In this document: piece by piece, positions 41,712-51,824 of the stretch
Layout of the letters: each line of letters begins with the position of its first letter
How positions within the stretch are numbered: the stretch's first letter is position 1
Assembly (NCBI RefSeq): GCF_000012645.1
Contig: NC_007577.1
Span: 1,116,001 to 1,180,000, forward strand
Length of the DNA stretch: 64,000 nucleotides
Direction of reading: 5' to 3'
Source of the DNA: Prochlorococcus marinus str. MIT 9312
GTDB lineage: Bacteria; Cyanobacteriota; Cyanobacteriia; PCC-6307; Cyanobiaceae
Position numbers and translations under genes: made by a program
Notes under the pieces: model-generated
Database searches by the model: none
Seen by the model: only the letters and a program-made list of their open reading frames with translations
Told to the model about the DNA's origin: nothing

Positions 41712-43131
41712 GATCCTTTAACTCTCCAATAAGATCATTCAAGACCTTCTTTGCATCACCAAAGACCATCGAAGTATTTGGCAGATCAAATAAATCATTT
41801 TTTATTCCGGAGTAACCTGCACTCATACCTCTTTTAATTACGAATACCGTTCTTGCTTCCTGCACATCGAGCACTGGCATGCCGTATAAAGGAGAAGAAC
41901 TATCATTTTTCGCCTGAGGATTAACTACATCATTTGCTCCTAAAACCAACACAACATCCGTTGCTGGAAAATCAGGATTTACAACATCCATTTCTTTAAG
42001 TTGTTCGTAAGGAACATCTGCTTCTGCTAGGAGTACATTCATATGACCTGGCATCCTGCCCGCTACAGGATGTATTGCATAGGCAACTTCAATACCATTT
42101 TGCTCTAGTTTTTTTGTTACCTCCCTTAATGTATGTTGGGCTTGAGCTACTGCGAGACCATAACCAGGAACAATGATTACCTTGTTGGCAGCCTCTAAAG
42201 TCAATGCACATTCTTCAACACTACAAGAAGTTATATTAGTATATTCTCCTGATCCAGAAGAGGTCATACTTTGAGCAGATAGAGATCCTCCAAAAAGCAC
42301 TGAAACCAATGATCTATTCATACCTTTGCACATTACTTGAGTAAGTATTAGACCTGCTGCTCCAACCATTGCGCCTGCCACTATCAAAAGCTGACTATCA
42401 ACAACAAAACCTGCTGATGCTGCTGCTATACCTGAATAACTATTTAATAAAGATATAACAACGGGCATATCGGCTCCTCCAATTGGCAGAGTGACTCCAA
42501 TTCCTAATAAGGAAGAAAATATAACTAAAATCCAAATAGAACTTGTATTGCCATTTATCAGATCAAAAAAAGCTATAAGGGAAGCAACTGCAAAAACAAT
42601 ATTTACAAAATGTCTAACTTTGCTCTGAGTCCATCCTGGCGTTGACAACCAACCCTGCAACTTTGCCATTGCCACAATGGAACCAGTGAAAGTTATTGCA
42701 CCTACAAATATAGAAACCGATATAGAAACTTCGTTAATAAGTGATTTTAAAAAATCAACATTTTCAAAACTATTAGATATTGGGAAAATAGCTACTCCCA
42801 AGGCTACTAAAAGTGATGACATTCCCCCACAACCATTAAACAAAGCAACTGTTTCAGGCATAGAGGTCATTGGTACTTTCTTTGCGAGGATTGCTCCGAG
42901 CAAACTACCTATTATTGATCCCATTATTATCCAAGTCCAAGACTGAATAGCAATTCCAGAAGTCCCCAAGTAATAAGAGAGTAATCCTATTACCGATAGA
43001 AACATAGCGAATGCAGCTAATCTATTGGCATCCCTTGCTGATTTTACTTTTGACAACCCTTTTATTCCCAAAGCGAGTAAAAGTACAGCTATAAGGTCAA
43101 TAACGAATTTAATGATTACAGGTAGATTCAT
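41692..43131 (-). CDS. pntB: NAD(P) transhydrogenase subunit beta
   Basis: 479 residues. Up to nine membrane helices fill the first about 260 residues. The NADP(H)-binding domain III follows, with VIIVPGYGLAVAQAQHTLRE, VAYAIHPVAGRMPGHMNVLL, VVLVLGANDVVNPQAKND and VFVIKRGMSAGYSGIKNDLF. It couples hydride transfer between NAD(H) and NADP(H) to proton movement. ATG 43131. Third gene of the pnt set, nine bases after the alpha-2 gene. Confidence 0.96.
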   Translation of the reverse strand: MNLPVIIKFVIDLIAVLLLALGIKGLSKVKSARDANRLAAFAMFLSVIGLLSYYLGTSGIAIQSWTWIIMGSIIGSLLGAILAKKVPMTSMPETVALFNGCGGMSSLLVALGVAIFPISNSFENVDFLKSLINEVSISVSIFVGAITFTGSIVAMAKLQGWLSTPGWTQSKVRHFVNIVFAVASLIAFFDLINGNTSSIWILVIFSSLLGIGVTLPIGGADMPVVISLLNSYSGIAAASAGFVVDSQLLIVAGAMVGAAGLILTQVMCKGMNRSLVSVLFGGSLSAQSMTSSGSGEYTNITSCSVEECALTLEAANKVIIVPGYGLAVAQAQHTLREVTKKLEQNGIEVAYAIHPVAGRMPGHMNVLLAEADVPYEQLKEMDVVNPDFPATDVVLVLGANDVVNPQAKNDSSSPLYGMPVLDVQEARTVFVIKRGMSAGYSGIKNDLFDLPNTSMVFGDAKKVLNDLIGELKDLGVGEK

Positions 43132-43139
43132 ACTAATAA

Positions 43140-43433
43140 TTACTTCTTATTTGATGGTTTACGGCTAAACATTGCGAGCATTCGATCAGTTACAAAGAAA
43201 CCTCCCACAACATTGAAAAGAGCAAATCCAAGAGAAACTGAACCGATGATTAAAAGTGGCACATTTTCTCCTGCTTTAACTATTAAAGTCAATGCTGCCA
43301 GCATTGTTATTCCTGAAATTGCATTTGCTCCACTCATTAAAGGAGTATGAAGCGTTGGAGGAACTTTTCCAATTAACTCCAGGCCTAACAAACTACCAAG
43401 TAAAAGGACCCAAAGAAGACTTATAAAAGACAT
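43140..43433 (-). CDS. pntAB: NAD(P) transhydrogenase alpha subunit, membrane part
   Basis: 97 residues, three helices: LLWVLLLGSLLGLELIG, GANAISGITMLAALTLIVKA and LLIIGSVSLGFALFNVVGGF, ending FFVTDRMLAMFSRKPSNKK. This is the split C-terminal part of PntA (domain II), as in other cyanobacteria. Between the alpha-1 and beta genes. Confidence 0.93.
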   Translation of the reverse strand: MSFISLLWVLLLGSLLGLELIGKVPPTLHTPLMSGANAISGITMLAALTLIVKAGENVPLLIIGSVSLGFALFNVVGGFFVTDRMLAMFSRKPSNKK

Positions 43434-43445
43434 AATTCTAATACC

Positions 43446-44576
43446 TCAATTTTCAAAAACTTTATTTTGAAGGACAACTCCTTCATCACTTAATAAACAT
43501 CCAGAAATAAGTTCATCCTCTTTATCTAATTTAATTACACCATCTTTTATGAATGGTGTAATTAAAGATGTTAAATTTTTAGCATAAAGTGAACTCGCAT
43601 CGTAAGGAACTGATGAAGGTAATTCACCAGCACCTATAAGCTTTACACCATCTTTGATAATAGTTTCATTTGATTTTGTTCCTTCGCAATTACCTCCTTG
43701 AGAAACTGCCAAATCTATCACTACAGCCCCAGGTCTCATTTTTTCAAGCATTGGAGAGTCTATTAAAACAGGTGCCTTTTTACCCAAAACTTGTGCAGTA
43801 CAGATGGCAACATCTGCTTCAGATAAATATTTAGTTAAAGTAGCCTTCTGTTTTGAAAGAAATTCAGGAGTTACAGCTTTTGCGTAGCCTCCTGCCTCTC
43901 CTGGTTTTTCGTCAACTTCAGGAAGTTCTATAAATCTTGCGCCTAGGGACTCAACTTGTTCTTTAACAGCAGGCCTTATATCGGATACAAAAACTATTGC
44001 ACCAAGTCTTTTTGCTGTAGCAACTGCCTGCAATCCTGCAACGCCACCACCTAGAACCACAACTTTGGCAGGTTGAACAGTGCCTGCTGCAGTCATCAGC
44101 ATGGGGAAATATCTATCTAACTCACTTGCTGCTAAAAGGACTGCTTTGTATCCTGCAATATTAGCCTGTGAAGAAAGAACATCAGAAGATTGAGCCCTAC
44201 TAATTCTGGGAAGCAACTCTAGTGATAAAGCTGAAATCTTATTACTATTTATTATCTTAAGAAGATCTTTGTTACCGTATGGGTTAAGAAGGCCAAGCAG
44301 AACAGCACCATTTTTTAATTTAATTAAATTATCCTCTGATGGAGTTTGAACACAAAATATCATGTCCGCTTCACCCCAAATGTTTTGATCTAAGTTACTG
44401 ATTATTGTGCCGCCCGACTCTTCATATGATAAGTCACTAAATCCTGATAATTTTCCTGCTGAACTTTCAATATATACATCACATCCATGGCTTTTTAATT
44501 TCTTTACGGCTTCTGGAGTAGCTGAAACTCTCCTTTCACCAGAGCTAGTTTCGGAAGGAATAAGTATCTTTGTCAA
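43446..44576 (-). CDS. pntAA: NAD(P) transhydrogenase alpha subunit, NAD-binding part
   Basis: 376 residues from TTG 44576: TKILIPSETSSGERRVSATP, then SSQANIAGYKAVLLAAS, the Rossmann motif KVVVLGGGVAGLQAVATAKR, SDIRPAVKEQVESLGARFIE and VIDLAVSQGGNCEGT. It binds NAD(H) outside the membrane (domain I). A TTG at 44621 would add 15 hydrophobic residues not seen in the family, so the inner TTG is preferred. First gene of the operon. Confidence 0.94.
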   Translation of the reverse strand: MTKILIPSETSSGERRVSATPEAVKKLKSHGCDVYIESSAGKLSGFSDLSYEESGGTIISNLDQNIWGEADMIFCVQTPSEDNLIKLKNGAVLLGLLNPYGNKDLLKIINSNKISALSLELLPRISRAQSSDVLSSQANIAGYKAVLLAASELDRYFPMLMTAAGTVQPAKVVVLGGGVAGLQAVATAKRLGAIVFVSDIRPAVKEQVESLGARFIELPEVDEKPGEAGGYAKAVTPEFLSKQKATLTKYLSEADVAICTAQVLGKKAPVLIDSPMLEKMRPGAVVIDLAVSQGGNCEGTKSNETIIKDGVKLIGAGELPSSVPYDASSLYAKNLTSLITPFIKDGVIKLDKEDELISGCLLSDEGVVLQNKVFEN

Positions 44577-44701
44577 TTTATTTATTTTTTTACATACTAA
44601 ATATAAATTGAAGAAAGTCAAAAGTCTTGGATTTTTGTTAAAAATATATTTTCTTTTCTATAAAAAATAGCTATCAAATATATATAGGTACTAATAATCC
44701 A

Positions 44702-45280
44702 ATGAGTATAAAAGCAATCGAATGTCCTGATGGAGTATGTCACAGCCATCATGGTGGTCATGCTGTTCCCAGACAAGCTATGCAGAAGAATCTAGAAAAG
44801 CATGGTAAAGACTGGTGTGAGAAATTAGCAGAGAGAATTTACGAAATGTCTGTTGATACTTATTCACAGACAGTCATGCCAAGTCTTCACTCGGCTGGCT
44901 GGCAAAGAAGACATTTAGATTGGGAATTCAAGTTAGCAGAAAATGATTCTGAACCTGATGAAGCTCTTGTTGAAGGAATTATCAATGCCACAGAAAGCTT
45001 TTTAAGGAGTAGTGAAGTGCATAGATTATTTATTCAGGAATTAGTCCAGGGTACATTTGAAGAAGCTAATGATAAAAAAATAATTTCTAAAGCCATAAAA
45101 TCTATTATTGAAGAGGAAATTGTTAGTTCACTAAGAGAAAAGAAAGAAACTCTTTTGAAGAAAATATCTGCAAAATTAGTATCTGAAGAAAAAGTTAGCG
45201 AGGAACTTGCAGTAAATTCAGCCAAAGAGGGTTTCGAGGAAGTCGAAAGGCTACTTGCAAATCATAGCGAGGCAGTTTAA
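44702..45280 (+). CDS. 192-aa conserved-type cyanobacterial protein with Cys/His head
   Basis: ATG 44702. The N-terminus IECPDGVCHSHHGGHAVPRQ packs two Cys and four His, a possible metal site. The remainder is helical (LAERIYEMSVDTYSQTVMPS, then LHSAGWQRRHLDWEFKLAEN) and ends in a charged coiled-coil region. I do not recognise a named family. It diverges from the pnt operon. Confidence 0.7.
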   Translation: MSIKAIECPDGVCHSHHGGHAVPRQAMQKNLEKHGKDWCEKLAERIYEMSVDTYSQTVMPSLHSAGWQRRHLDWEFKLAENDSEPDEALVEGIINATESFLRSSEVHRLFIQELVQGTFEEANDKKIISKAIKSIIEEEIVSSLREKKETLLKKISAKLVSEEKVSEELAVNSAKEGFEEVERLLANHSEAV

Positions 45281-45434
45281 CACCTATTCTTTATATTTTC
45301 TTTATAATTACCGCAAAAACTGACTCAAATATAAATTAATAATTAAATTATTGTTTGGAAGTACAAAGTTGTAACTTATTAGACATTACATGCATTATCT
45401 ATTGTGCTTAGGTATTAACAACATTTAACTTTCA

Positions 45435-45659
45435 ATGGAAAATTTCATTAGGAAAAGAATTGATATTGCAACCTGTTGGGCTACCAACAGAATTTCTGCG
45501 ATGGATACTCTAGAAAGATATGAAGACAGTTATGCAATCGCAGAAGAATTTAGAGAGTGGATTTTACATATTGGAGAAAAGAACGAAAATTTAAGAGATT
45601 CAGTTTTAAACTTCCCCAAGGAATTAAAGGAATTACTAGACCAACAATTCAACGATTAA
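45435..45659 (+). CDS. 74-aa helical hypothetical protein
   Basis: ATG 45435: MENFIRKRIDIATCWATNRI, then SAMDTLERYEDSYAIAEEFR and a short helix pair at the end. Soluble and acidic. It lies 80 bases upstream of the NTRC gene in the same direction. Function unknown. Confidence 0.6.
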   Translation: MENFIRKRIDIATCWATNRISAMDTLERYEDSYAIAEEFREWILHIGEKNENLRDSVLNFPKELKELLDQQFND

Positions 45660-45739
45660 ATAATTAATCGATCTTGTGAAGGCCGACCTTCATTATTTGG
45701 GATTATTTATTATTATTAGAATTGAAATTAGCAAATAAT

Positions 45740-47116
45740 ATGGAAAATAAAGAGAAAAATTCAAACTTAGAAAATGTTGTAATTATAGGCTCAGGACCTG
45801 CAGGTTATACAGCTGCGATATATGCAGCAAGAGCAAATCTTCAACCTTTGCTTGTAACAGGATTTAATTCCGGTGGAATTCCTGGAGGTCAATTAATGAC
45901 TACAACATTTGTTGAAAATTATCCAGGTTTCCCGGATGGAGTACTAGGTCCTGAACTGATGGACCTAATGAAGGCTCAAGCTGAAAGATGGGGTACAAAT
46001 TTATACGAAAGTGATGTCGTTTCGATTAATACTGATTTGCATCCCTTTGAATTAAAAACTTTAGATGGAACTATAAAAGCGAATTCAATTATTATTGCAA
46101 CTGGGGCAAGTGCAAATAGATTGGGAGTCATAAATGAAGATAAATTCTGGAGTAAAGGAATAAGTGCTTGTGCAATTTGTGATGGAGCAACCCCACAATT
46201 TAGGGATGAAGAATTAGCTGTCATAGGAGGCGGAGACTCTGCATGCGAAGAAGCAGCATACCTTACAAAATACGGTAGCAAGGTTCATTTGATTGTTAGA
46301 TCAGAGAAATTAAGAGCTAGTGCAGCAATGGTTGACAGAGTAAAAGCTAATCCAAAAATACATATCCACTGGGAAACAAAAGTAGAGAAAGCTAATGGTT
46401 CTGAATGGCTTGAGAAAATAGAAACTATCCATTCTCAAGAAGGTAAAGGGGAAATCAATATTAAAGGTCTTTTTTACGCAATAGGACATACGCCTAATAC
46501 AAAGTTCTTAGACAAAAAAATTGATTTAGATAATAAAGGATATATTGCTTGCAAACCAGGACGGCCAGAGACATCAGTCGAAGGCATTTTCGCAGCAGGT
46601 GATGTTGTTGATTCAGAATGGAGACAAGGAGTTACTGCTGCAGGAACAGGATGCATGGCTGCATTAGCGACTGAAAGGTGGCTAGCCGAGAAAAACTTAG
46701 CAAAAACAATAATTAGAGAAACACCCGAACCAGATAAGAAACTTAATTCATCAGATTTTAATGAAGACGAAGTTAATGAAGATACCTTCGATTCAAATTC
46801 TGAATGGCAAAAAGGGAGTTATGCATTGAGGAAACTTTATCACGAGAGTAAAAAACCTCTCTTAGTGATTTTTAGTTCCCCAAGCTGCGGCCCATGTCAT
46901 GTCTTAAAACCTCAATTAAAAAGGATAATTAAAGAATTAAATGGTGCAGTGCTCGGCGTTGAAATAGATATTGATAAAGATCAAGATATTGCAAAACAAG
47001 CAGGCATTAACGGTACACCAACAGTTCAACTTTTTAAAGACAAATTATTAAAAAAACAATGGCAAGGTGTTAAACAAAGAAGTGAATTTAAAGAAGCTAT
47101 AAAAAATATTATATAA
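45740..47116 (+). CDS. trxB: NADPH-thioredoxin reductase fused to thioredoxin (NTRC)
   Basis: 458 residues from ATG 45740 (TTG 45722 adds six). The reductase part has VVIIGSGPAGYTAAIYAARA for FAD, SACAICDGATPQF with the redox Cys pair, VIGGGDSACEEAAYLTKYGS for NADPH, and FAAGDVVDSEWRQGVTAAGT. After an acidic linker (about 335-355) a thioredoxin domain follows with FSSPSCGPCHVLKPQ (CGPC) and GINGTPTVQLFKD. The fusion reduces 2-Cys peroxiredoxin and other targets with NADPH, linking redox to photosynthesis. Confidence 0.95.
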   Translation: MENKEKNSNLENVVIIGSGPAGYTAAIYAARANLQPLLVTGFNSGGIPGGQLMTTTFVENYPGFPDGVLGPELMDLMKAQAERWGTNLYESDVVSINTDLHPFELKTLDGTIKANSIIIATGASANRLGVINEDKFWSKGISACAICDGATPQFRDEELAVIGGGDSACEEAAYLTKYGSKVHLIVRSEKLRASAAMVDRVKANPKIHIHWETKVEKANGSEWLEKIETIHSQEGKGEINIKGLFYAIGHTPNTKFLDKKIDLDNKGYIACKPGRPETSVEGIFAAGDVVDSEWRQGVTAAGTGCMAALATERWLAEKNLAKTIIRETPEPDKKLNSSDFNEDEVNEDTFDSNSEWQKGSYALRKLYHESKKPLLVIFSSPSCGPCHVLKPQLKRIIKELNGAVLGVEIDIDKDQDIAKQAGINGTPTVQLFKDKLLKKQWQGVKQRSEFKEAIKNII

Positions 47117-47125
47117 AGTAGATGT

Positions 47126-47392
47126 TTACTTATTATTCCTCTTAGGATTATTTTTATTAGTCATAGGTCTGGCACCCCCTGCATTCCTCTCTCTATAAGT
47201 TATCCTCCCTCTAGAAAGATCATAAGGACTTATCTCAACTAACACTTTGTCTCCAGCTAATAATTTAATTCTAAATTTAGTCAATTTACCTGCAGCTCTG
47301 CATAAACATTGATGACCTTCAGGCTGCTCTAAGGTAACCAAATAAAATCCATTTCCCTGCTCTTTTTCTATTACACCTGAAGTTTCAATCAT
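47126..47392 (-). CDS. infA: Translation initiation factor IF-1
   Basis: 88 residues: MIETSGVIEKEQGNGFYLVT, then CLCRAAGKLTKFRIKLLAGD and VLVEISPYDLSRGRITYRER. The OB-fold of IF-1, with a basic tail (KNNPKRNNK) beyond the usual end. The motif GDxVxVEISPYDLxRGRI is diagnostic. Convergent with the NTRC gene nine bases away. Confidence 0.95.
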   Translation of the reverse strand: MIETSGVIEKEQGNGFYLVTLEQPEGHQCLCRAAGKLTKFRIKLLAGDKVLVEISPYDLSRGRITYRERNAGGARPMTNKNNPKRNNK

Positions 47393-47484
47393 TAATTAAT
47401 TTTTTACTAAATTTATATTATCAGAAAAAGATTGGCCAAAATTGATTATAGAAAAATTAAATGCTTAAAAATATGGAATTCAAT

Positions 47485-47697
47485 TTAAATTGAAAATTTA
47501 ATTTCATTAATTATTTGAAGTTGACCATAGTAAAAATTAGCTTTCGCAATTTTTTCAGAATCTTCTAATTGATCAAAAAAAACAAATCCAAGACTTTCCC
47601 ATAATGAAGATCCGCAGACGTTATTCAATTCATTTTTTGCTTCTTTTTCAAAATTATCAAGTTTTCGTTCAAGATTTTTAGACCTAGATACAGACAT
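47485..47697 (-). CDS. 70-aa hypothetical protein
   Basis: ATG 47697: MSVSRSKNLERKLDNFEKEA, then SSLWESLGFVFFDQLEDSEK. Charged N-terminal helix; ends in NEIKFSI. Soluble, no family recognised. It sits between infA and ycf39 on the same strand; spacing is about 55-90 bases to either side. Confidence 0.55.
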   Translation of the reverse strand: MSVSRSKNLERKLDNFEKEAKNELNNVCGSSLWESLGFVFFDQLEDSEKIAKANFYYGQLQIINEIKFSI

Positions 47698-47752
47698 AGC
47701 GACTAATATAGTTTATAGTACAAATATACTATATAACTCTATAATTGCAATA

Positions 47753-48715
47753 TTAGAAAGGTAATCTCTTTTTTTCTTCAATATTTAGATCTGCTTCCAT
47801 TTCCTTTAATCTTTTAAGTATTTGTTGATAGTACTCTTTGATATAACTTTCTAAAGATGTCATATCTTCTTTTTTTAGATCCAATATTTCGTAGGTTCTG
47901 CTCATGTCGGCATCTAATGATTCTCCACTACTTGTCACTTCAGCAAAAGCCAATCTTTCAGCAACATTTAAAGAGTCCTGAAAAAAAGAAACCACTTTTT
48001 GAGTAATACTAATAAGGAAGGGGGAAACTCTAAAAATTTTAGCCTTCTTTTCGCTAAATTTTTCACATAGGGATATAACTTCGTTTGAATCCCATGCTTT
48101 AGGACCAACTAATGGCATTGATTTTCTATGAGTTTTTGGATTATTAACTGCTGCAACAATAACTTTTGCCATGTCTTGAGTATTCATATAGGCAATTTTC
48201 GTTGGAGTTCCACTCATCCATACTGCTTGACTATCTAAAATGGGTATAGCGAATTGACCTATAACTCCTTGCATAAAAGCTGCACATTTGAAGATTGTAT
48301 ATTCTAGATCGGATTTCTCAAGAAGTTTTTCAGTACAGTATTTAATGTCCATTAATGGAACATTTCTAAATTTTTCTGTTAGAAGTATTGAAAGAAATAT
48401 TACTCTTTTTACATTTAAGGCCTCACAAGCATTGAATAAATTGAGTTTTCCATCCCAATCTATTTCATAAATACTTTTAGGGTCATCTGGTCTACTGGTT
48501 GCCGCATCAATAACAACTTCAATATCTTGCAATGCATATTTAATATCAGAAGAATTTAATAAATTACCTTTTGTTAGTTCACAACCCCACTCCTGTAGAA
48601 AAGAAGATTTTTTTGGGTTTCTAACAAAACATCTCACTTCATGTCCATCTTCTATAGCCTTCTTTGCTATTTGCCTTCCAAGAGTCCCTGTTGCCCCTAC
48701 TAAAAGAATCTTCAT
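47753..48715 (-). CDS. ycf39: Ycf39/HCF244-like photosystem II assembly factor
   Basis: 320 residues of the NmrA-like atypical SDR type: MKILLVGATGTLGRQIAKKA, ATSRPDDPKSIYEIDWDGKL, LMDIKYCTEKLLEKSDLEYT, FKCAAFMQGVIGQFAIPILD and YMNTQDMAKVIVAAV. In cyanobacteria Ycf39 works with Hli proteins to deliver chlorophyll to newly made D1. It lies 57 bases downstream of petM on the same strand. Confidence 0.9.
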   Translation of the reverse strand: MKILLVGATGTLGRQIAKKAIEDGHEVRCFVRNPKKSSFLQEWGCELTKGNLLNSSDIKYALQDIEVVIDAATSRPDDPKSIYEIDWDGKLNLFNACEALNVKRVIFLSILLTEKFRNVPLMDIKYCTEKLLEKSDLEYTIFKCAAFMQGVIGQFAIPILDSQAVWMSGTPTKIAYMNTQDMAKVIVAAVNNPKTHRKSMPLVGPKAWDSNEVISLCEKFSEKKAKIFRVSPFLISITQKVVSFFQDSLNVAERLAFAEVTSSGESLDADMSRTYEILDLKKEDMTSLESYIKEYYQQILKRLKEMEADLNIEEKKRLPF

Positions 48716-48772
48716 ATTTAAGATTTACTTAACTTGTAGACCATAACTCACTTTGTAATGTATTCGTGAGAA

Positions 48773-48871
48773 TCAATCTCCTTGAAACTTTAATAATAAT
48801 GCACCACCAACCAATCCTATTGGTATCAGTATCCAAAAAACTGCAGCAATACTAAAAATTTCTTTAGCCAT
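48773..48871 (-). CDS. petM: Cytochrome b6f subunit PetM
   Basis: ATG 48871 to TGA 48773: 32 residues, [20 protein letters not shown], then [12 protein letters not shown]. The sequence matches the one-helix PetM subunit (subunit VII) of the cytochrome b6f complex. Cotranscribed with ycf39. Confidence 0.92.
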
Positions 48872-48964
48872 AGTAAAATTCAATCATTACTATAATTTAC
48901 ATTCAATATACATTTATTTGTTAAAAAAGTAGATAATGCAAATATCTTGAAAATTTTTATATAT

Positions 48965-49915
48965 ATGAATAGTAATTTTAAAGAAGAAAATATAAACCAT
49001 CCTAACTACTGGACTTGGAATGGTTTTAAAATTTGTTGGAGTGTTATTGGCGAAGACAATGAAAATCCAATTATATTTCTCCACGGGTTTGGTGCTAGTC
49101 GAAAGCATTGGAGAAAAAATTTAAAATATTTTGCAAAAAGGAATTGTGCCTCATATTCTTTGGATTTAATCGGATTTGGGGATTCAGATCAACCTGGGAT
49201 AAGACAAATTGGAAGATTAAACAATGAGATTTGGTCTAACCAAGTGAAAGACTTTATTGAACAGGTTGTAAAGCCGAAGAATTCTAGGAAAGTCATTCTT
49301 ATTGGCAATTCCCTTGGATCATTAGTGGCTTTGACATGTGCAGTTTCATTAGAGGACCAGATTGCAACAGTTATTGCATCGCCTCTGCCAGATCAAATTC
49401 ACGAAAACAAAAGAAAAACAACCACTAAAAGATTATTTAAAAAATTTATAGATAGATTCATAAAAATATTTTTTATTTTTTTACCTTTAGAGATTATTTT
49501 ATTTTTAATAACCAAATTAGGGGTTATAAGGCTGGGTGTAAATTCTGCCTATTTCAAAAAAGATAATATCGATCATGAACTCATAGATTTGGTAACAAAA
49601 CCAGTTTTAAGGAGAACTTCAGCTAGATCATTAAGAGCAATGTGTATTGGAATGTCTTCAAGAGGTGAAAATTTTCAAGCCTCTTACCTTTTAAGAAAAC
49701 TTAGCACCTCAAAAAAAGTTCCATTTTTATTAATTTGGGGAGATAAAGATAATTTCATACCTTTGTTTGTTGGTAAAAAGATTGCAAATTTCCATAGATG
49801 GGTAAAATTAAAAATAGTATCCAATTCAGGGCATTGCATACATGATGAAGATCCTTCATTATTCAATAGAATCTCTTATGAATGGATTAGAGAATTAAAA
49901 CATTTTAAAATATGA
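48965..49915 (+). CDS. Alpha/beta hydrolase-fold protein
   Basis: 316 residues from ATG 48965 (an upstream TTG at 48947 adds six). [20 protein letters not shown], then [15 protein letters not shown], the nucleophile elbow [32 protein letters not shown] with Asp, and [16 protein letters not shown] with His. The triad is complete. The substrate is unknown. The last codons overlap the ilvN start by four bases, so they are cotranscribed. Confidence 0.88.
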   Translation: MNSNFKEENINHPNYWTWNGFKICWSVIGEDNENPIIFLHGFGASRKHWRKNLKYFAKRNCASYSLDLIGFGDSDQPGIRQIGRLNNEIWSNQVKDFIEQVVKPKNSRKVILIGNSLGSLVALTCAVSLEDQIATVIASPLPDQIHENKRKTTTKRLFKKFIDRFIKIFFIFLPLEIILFLITKLGVIRLGVNSAYFKKDNIDHELIDLVTKPVLRRTSARSLRAMCIGMSSRGENFQASYLLRKLSTSKKVPFLLIWGDKDNFIPLFVGKKIANFHRWVKLKIVSNSGHCIHDEDPSLFNRISYEWIRELKHFKI

Positions 49916-50436
49916 AACATACATTATCAGTTCTTGTTGAAGACGAATCTGGAGCTTTGAGTAGAATCTCAGGTCTCTTTGCTAGAAGGGGATTCAACAT
50001 AGATAGCCTTGCAGTAGGTCCCGCAGAATCCAAAGGAATTTCAAGGTTAACAATGGTTGTAGAAGGTGACGATGCAACTCTTCAACAAATGACTAAGCAA
50101 CTTAATAAGTTATTTAATGTTCTGGGAGTTGTAGATTTTACTAATCTCGCAGCTGTTGAGAGGGAATTGATGTTACTCAAAGTTTCATCTAAAGAAGATA
50201 CCAGAAGTAATATCTTAGATATAGTTCAAATATTCCGTGCAAAAGTTGTTGACGTTTCAGATATAGCCTTAACACTCGAAGTGGTTGGAGATCCTGGGAA
50301 GTTAGTTGCTTTAGAGAAATTACTCGAACCTTACGGTATACTTGAAATCGCAAGAACTGGCAAGGTAGCTCTTAAACGATCTTCAGGAGTTAATACAGAA
50401 ATGTTGAAAATAAACAAATATTCTTTAGAAATTTAA
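49912..50436 (+). CDS. ilvN: Acetolactate synthase small (regulatory) subunit
   Basis: 174 residues: [20 protein letters not shown], then [20 protein letters not shown] and [20 protein letters not shown], an ACT domain plus the second regulatory domain. It binds valine and controls branched-chain amino acid synthesis together with IlvB, encoded elsewhere. ATG overlaps the hydrolase stop. Its end overlaps the convergent cyclophilin-like gene by four bases. Confidence 0.95.
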   Translation: MKHTLSVLVEDESGALSRISGLFARRGFNIDSLAVGPAESKGISRLTMVVEGDDATLQQMTKQLNKLFNVLGVVDFTNLAAVERELMLLKVSSKEDTRSNILDIVQIFRAKVVDVSDIALTLEVVGDPGKLVALEKLLEPYGILEIARTGKVALKRSSGVNTEMLKINKYSLEI

Positions 50437-51089
50437 TTAGATATCCGGACTTCCTTTATATAGTCATTTAACTTGATTTCTTTAAGTACATCTAATCCTT
50501 TAATAATCCTTCCAAAAATTGAATATCTACCATCTAGTTCTGGAATCTTATTAGTTACAAAAAAAAATTCAGTAGAGGAAGAGTTATGCTTACCACTTTT
50601 AACCATAGCGATTGAGCCACTCTCAAAAGTATTAACTAAATTTTCAGTTTCATTAGGATTTTTTATTTGATAATTATATCTTGGTTTAATTTCTTCTCTG
50701 AATTTTATTTCTAAAGGTATTGAAGGACTTGTCTTATTTAAAGTTTGATTTCTTTCAACATAAAATTTTTTTTCTGGATTAACGCCTCCATGAATAAATC
50801 TTATTTGGGGATAATTTATTATTTTATAAAATTGTTGATTTACATAAATATTATTGTTTATGTTTTCTAGAAAATTTGATACTGTTACTGGGCTTTCTTC
50901 ACCAAATAATTTAACCTCAAAATCACCTTTTGAAGTTTTAAAATAAACTATTTTATTATCTTGAATACAACTAAATTTAAGTTTCTGGCAGTAATAATTT
51001 GGACTGATCTCATTTTTGAAACTGCATGCTTGTACCAAAAACAGAACCTGAATAAAAGATAATGTTTTTAATAAATTATTTTTTTTTAT
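50433..51089 (-). CDS. Cyclophilin-like lipoprotein with apparent ATA start
   Basis: 218 residues if read from ATA at 51089-51087. The first canonical start (TTG, 51038) falls inside the signal peptide. Upstream codons encode [20 protein letters not shown] followed by Cys, a lipoprotein signal with lipobox VQAC. GGAGGG lies seven bases before the ATA, and ATA overlaps the ycf4 TAA just as ATG overlaps stops elsewhere. The cyclophilin fold has [40 protein letters not shown] and [18 protein letters not shown]. Catalytic Arg and Gln positions read Lys and His (FYKI, FIHGG), so isomerase activity is doubtful. Confidence 0.75.
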   Translation of the reverse strand: MKKNNLLKTLSFIQVLFLVQACSFKNEISPNYYCQKLKFSCIQDNKIVYFKTSKGDFEVKLFGEESPVTVSNFLENINNNIYVNQQFYKIINYPQIRFIHGGVNPEKKFYVERNQTLNKTSPSIPLEIKFREEIKPRYNYQIKNPNETENLVNTFESGSIAMVKSGKHNSSSTEFFFVTNKIPELDGRYSIFGRIIKGLDVLKEIKLNDYIKEVRISN

Positions 51090-51643
51090 TTTAAGCCCTC
51101 CAAATTAACATTCAAAAATTTAGCCAGCCGAGCTCCTTCTTCTTCAACTTGAAGAAGCGGTTTAAGTTCACCTGCCCCACTTAGAGGGAGAGGTTTTTTC
51201 CTACCTTTGAGTACTAAAGCAATTCTTCTTCTAGGATTAAATCCCTCACTTATATCCAACTTAACTGATTTAATTTCATCAAAATTTAATTTGACATCAA
51301 TATCTTTAAATAATCCTTTTCTTTTTATTTCAACAGATTTTGATGACTTATTAAAAGAATTACTACCTGAACCAAAGTTAATGTAAACCATATACCATAA
51401 ATAAAAATTTAACAAATTAGCAACTACTCCATAAGCTCCCATTATTATTCCTTGAGGTATAAACAATAAAGTTGAAGGATTCCCCAGAGGTAATAGATCC
51501 TTTCCTGTATAGCTAGATATGGAGGCCAAAAGAAAACCAATACCCCCAATCGTTAGCATTCCACCAATAATGTAATTAGAAGTTTTTCTTGATCCACCAA
51601 TTTTTTGTTCGATTTTATCGAAAGACGTGAGGTCTGAATTCAT
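51086..51643 (-). CDS. ycf4: Photosystem I assembly protein Ycf4
   Basis: 185 residues with two membrane helices (YIIGGMLTIGGIGFLLASIS and TLLFIPQGIIMGAYGVVANL), then NFYLWYMVYINFGSGSNSFN and a soluble tail with FNPRRRIALVLKGRKKPLPL and the terminal EEGARLAKFLNVNLEG. The GxPLLPLG-like DLLPLGNPSTLLFIPQG region is typical of Ycf4. It is needed for PSI assembly. Divergent from psbD. Confidence 0.93.
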   Translation of the reverse strand: MNSDLTSFDKIEQKIGGSRKTSNYIIGGMLTIGGIGFLLASISSYTGKDLLPLGNPSTLLFIPQGIIMGAYGVVANLLNFYLWYMVYINFGSGSNSFNKSSKSVEIKRKGLFKDIDVKLNFDEIKSVKLDISEGFNPRRRIALVLKGRKKPLPLSGAGELKPLLQVEEEGARLAKFLNVNLEGLK

Positions 51644-51824
51644 TTTTATCTTTTTTTAGATCCTAATTCAGATAATTTAACAAACTAATGGAGTATTCTT
51701 ACCTAATTTTTAATAAAAAAGTCAGAAAACCTTTACAAGGCATTTCAGATATACAAATATTTCCCCACATTACTCTCAATCTTTGTTACAGTTTCTCCGT
51801 ATCCCGAAGCTAAAACGATTTCTC

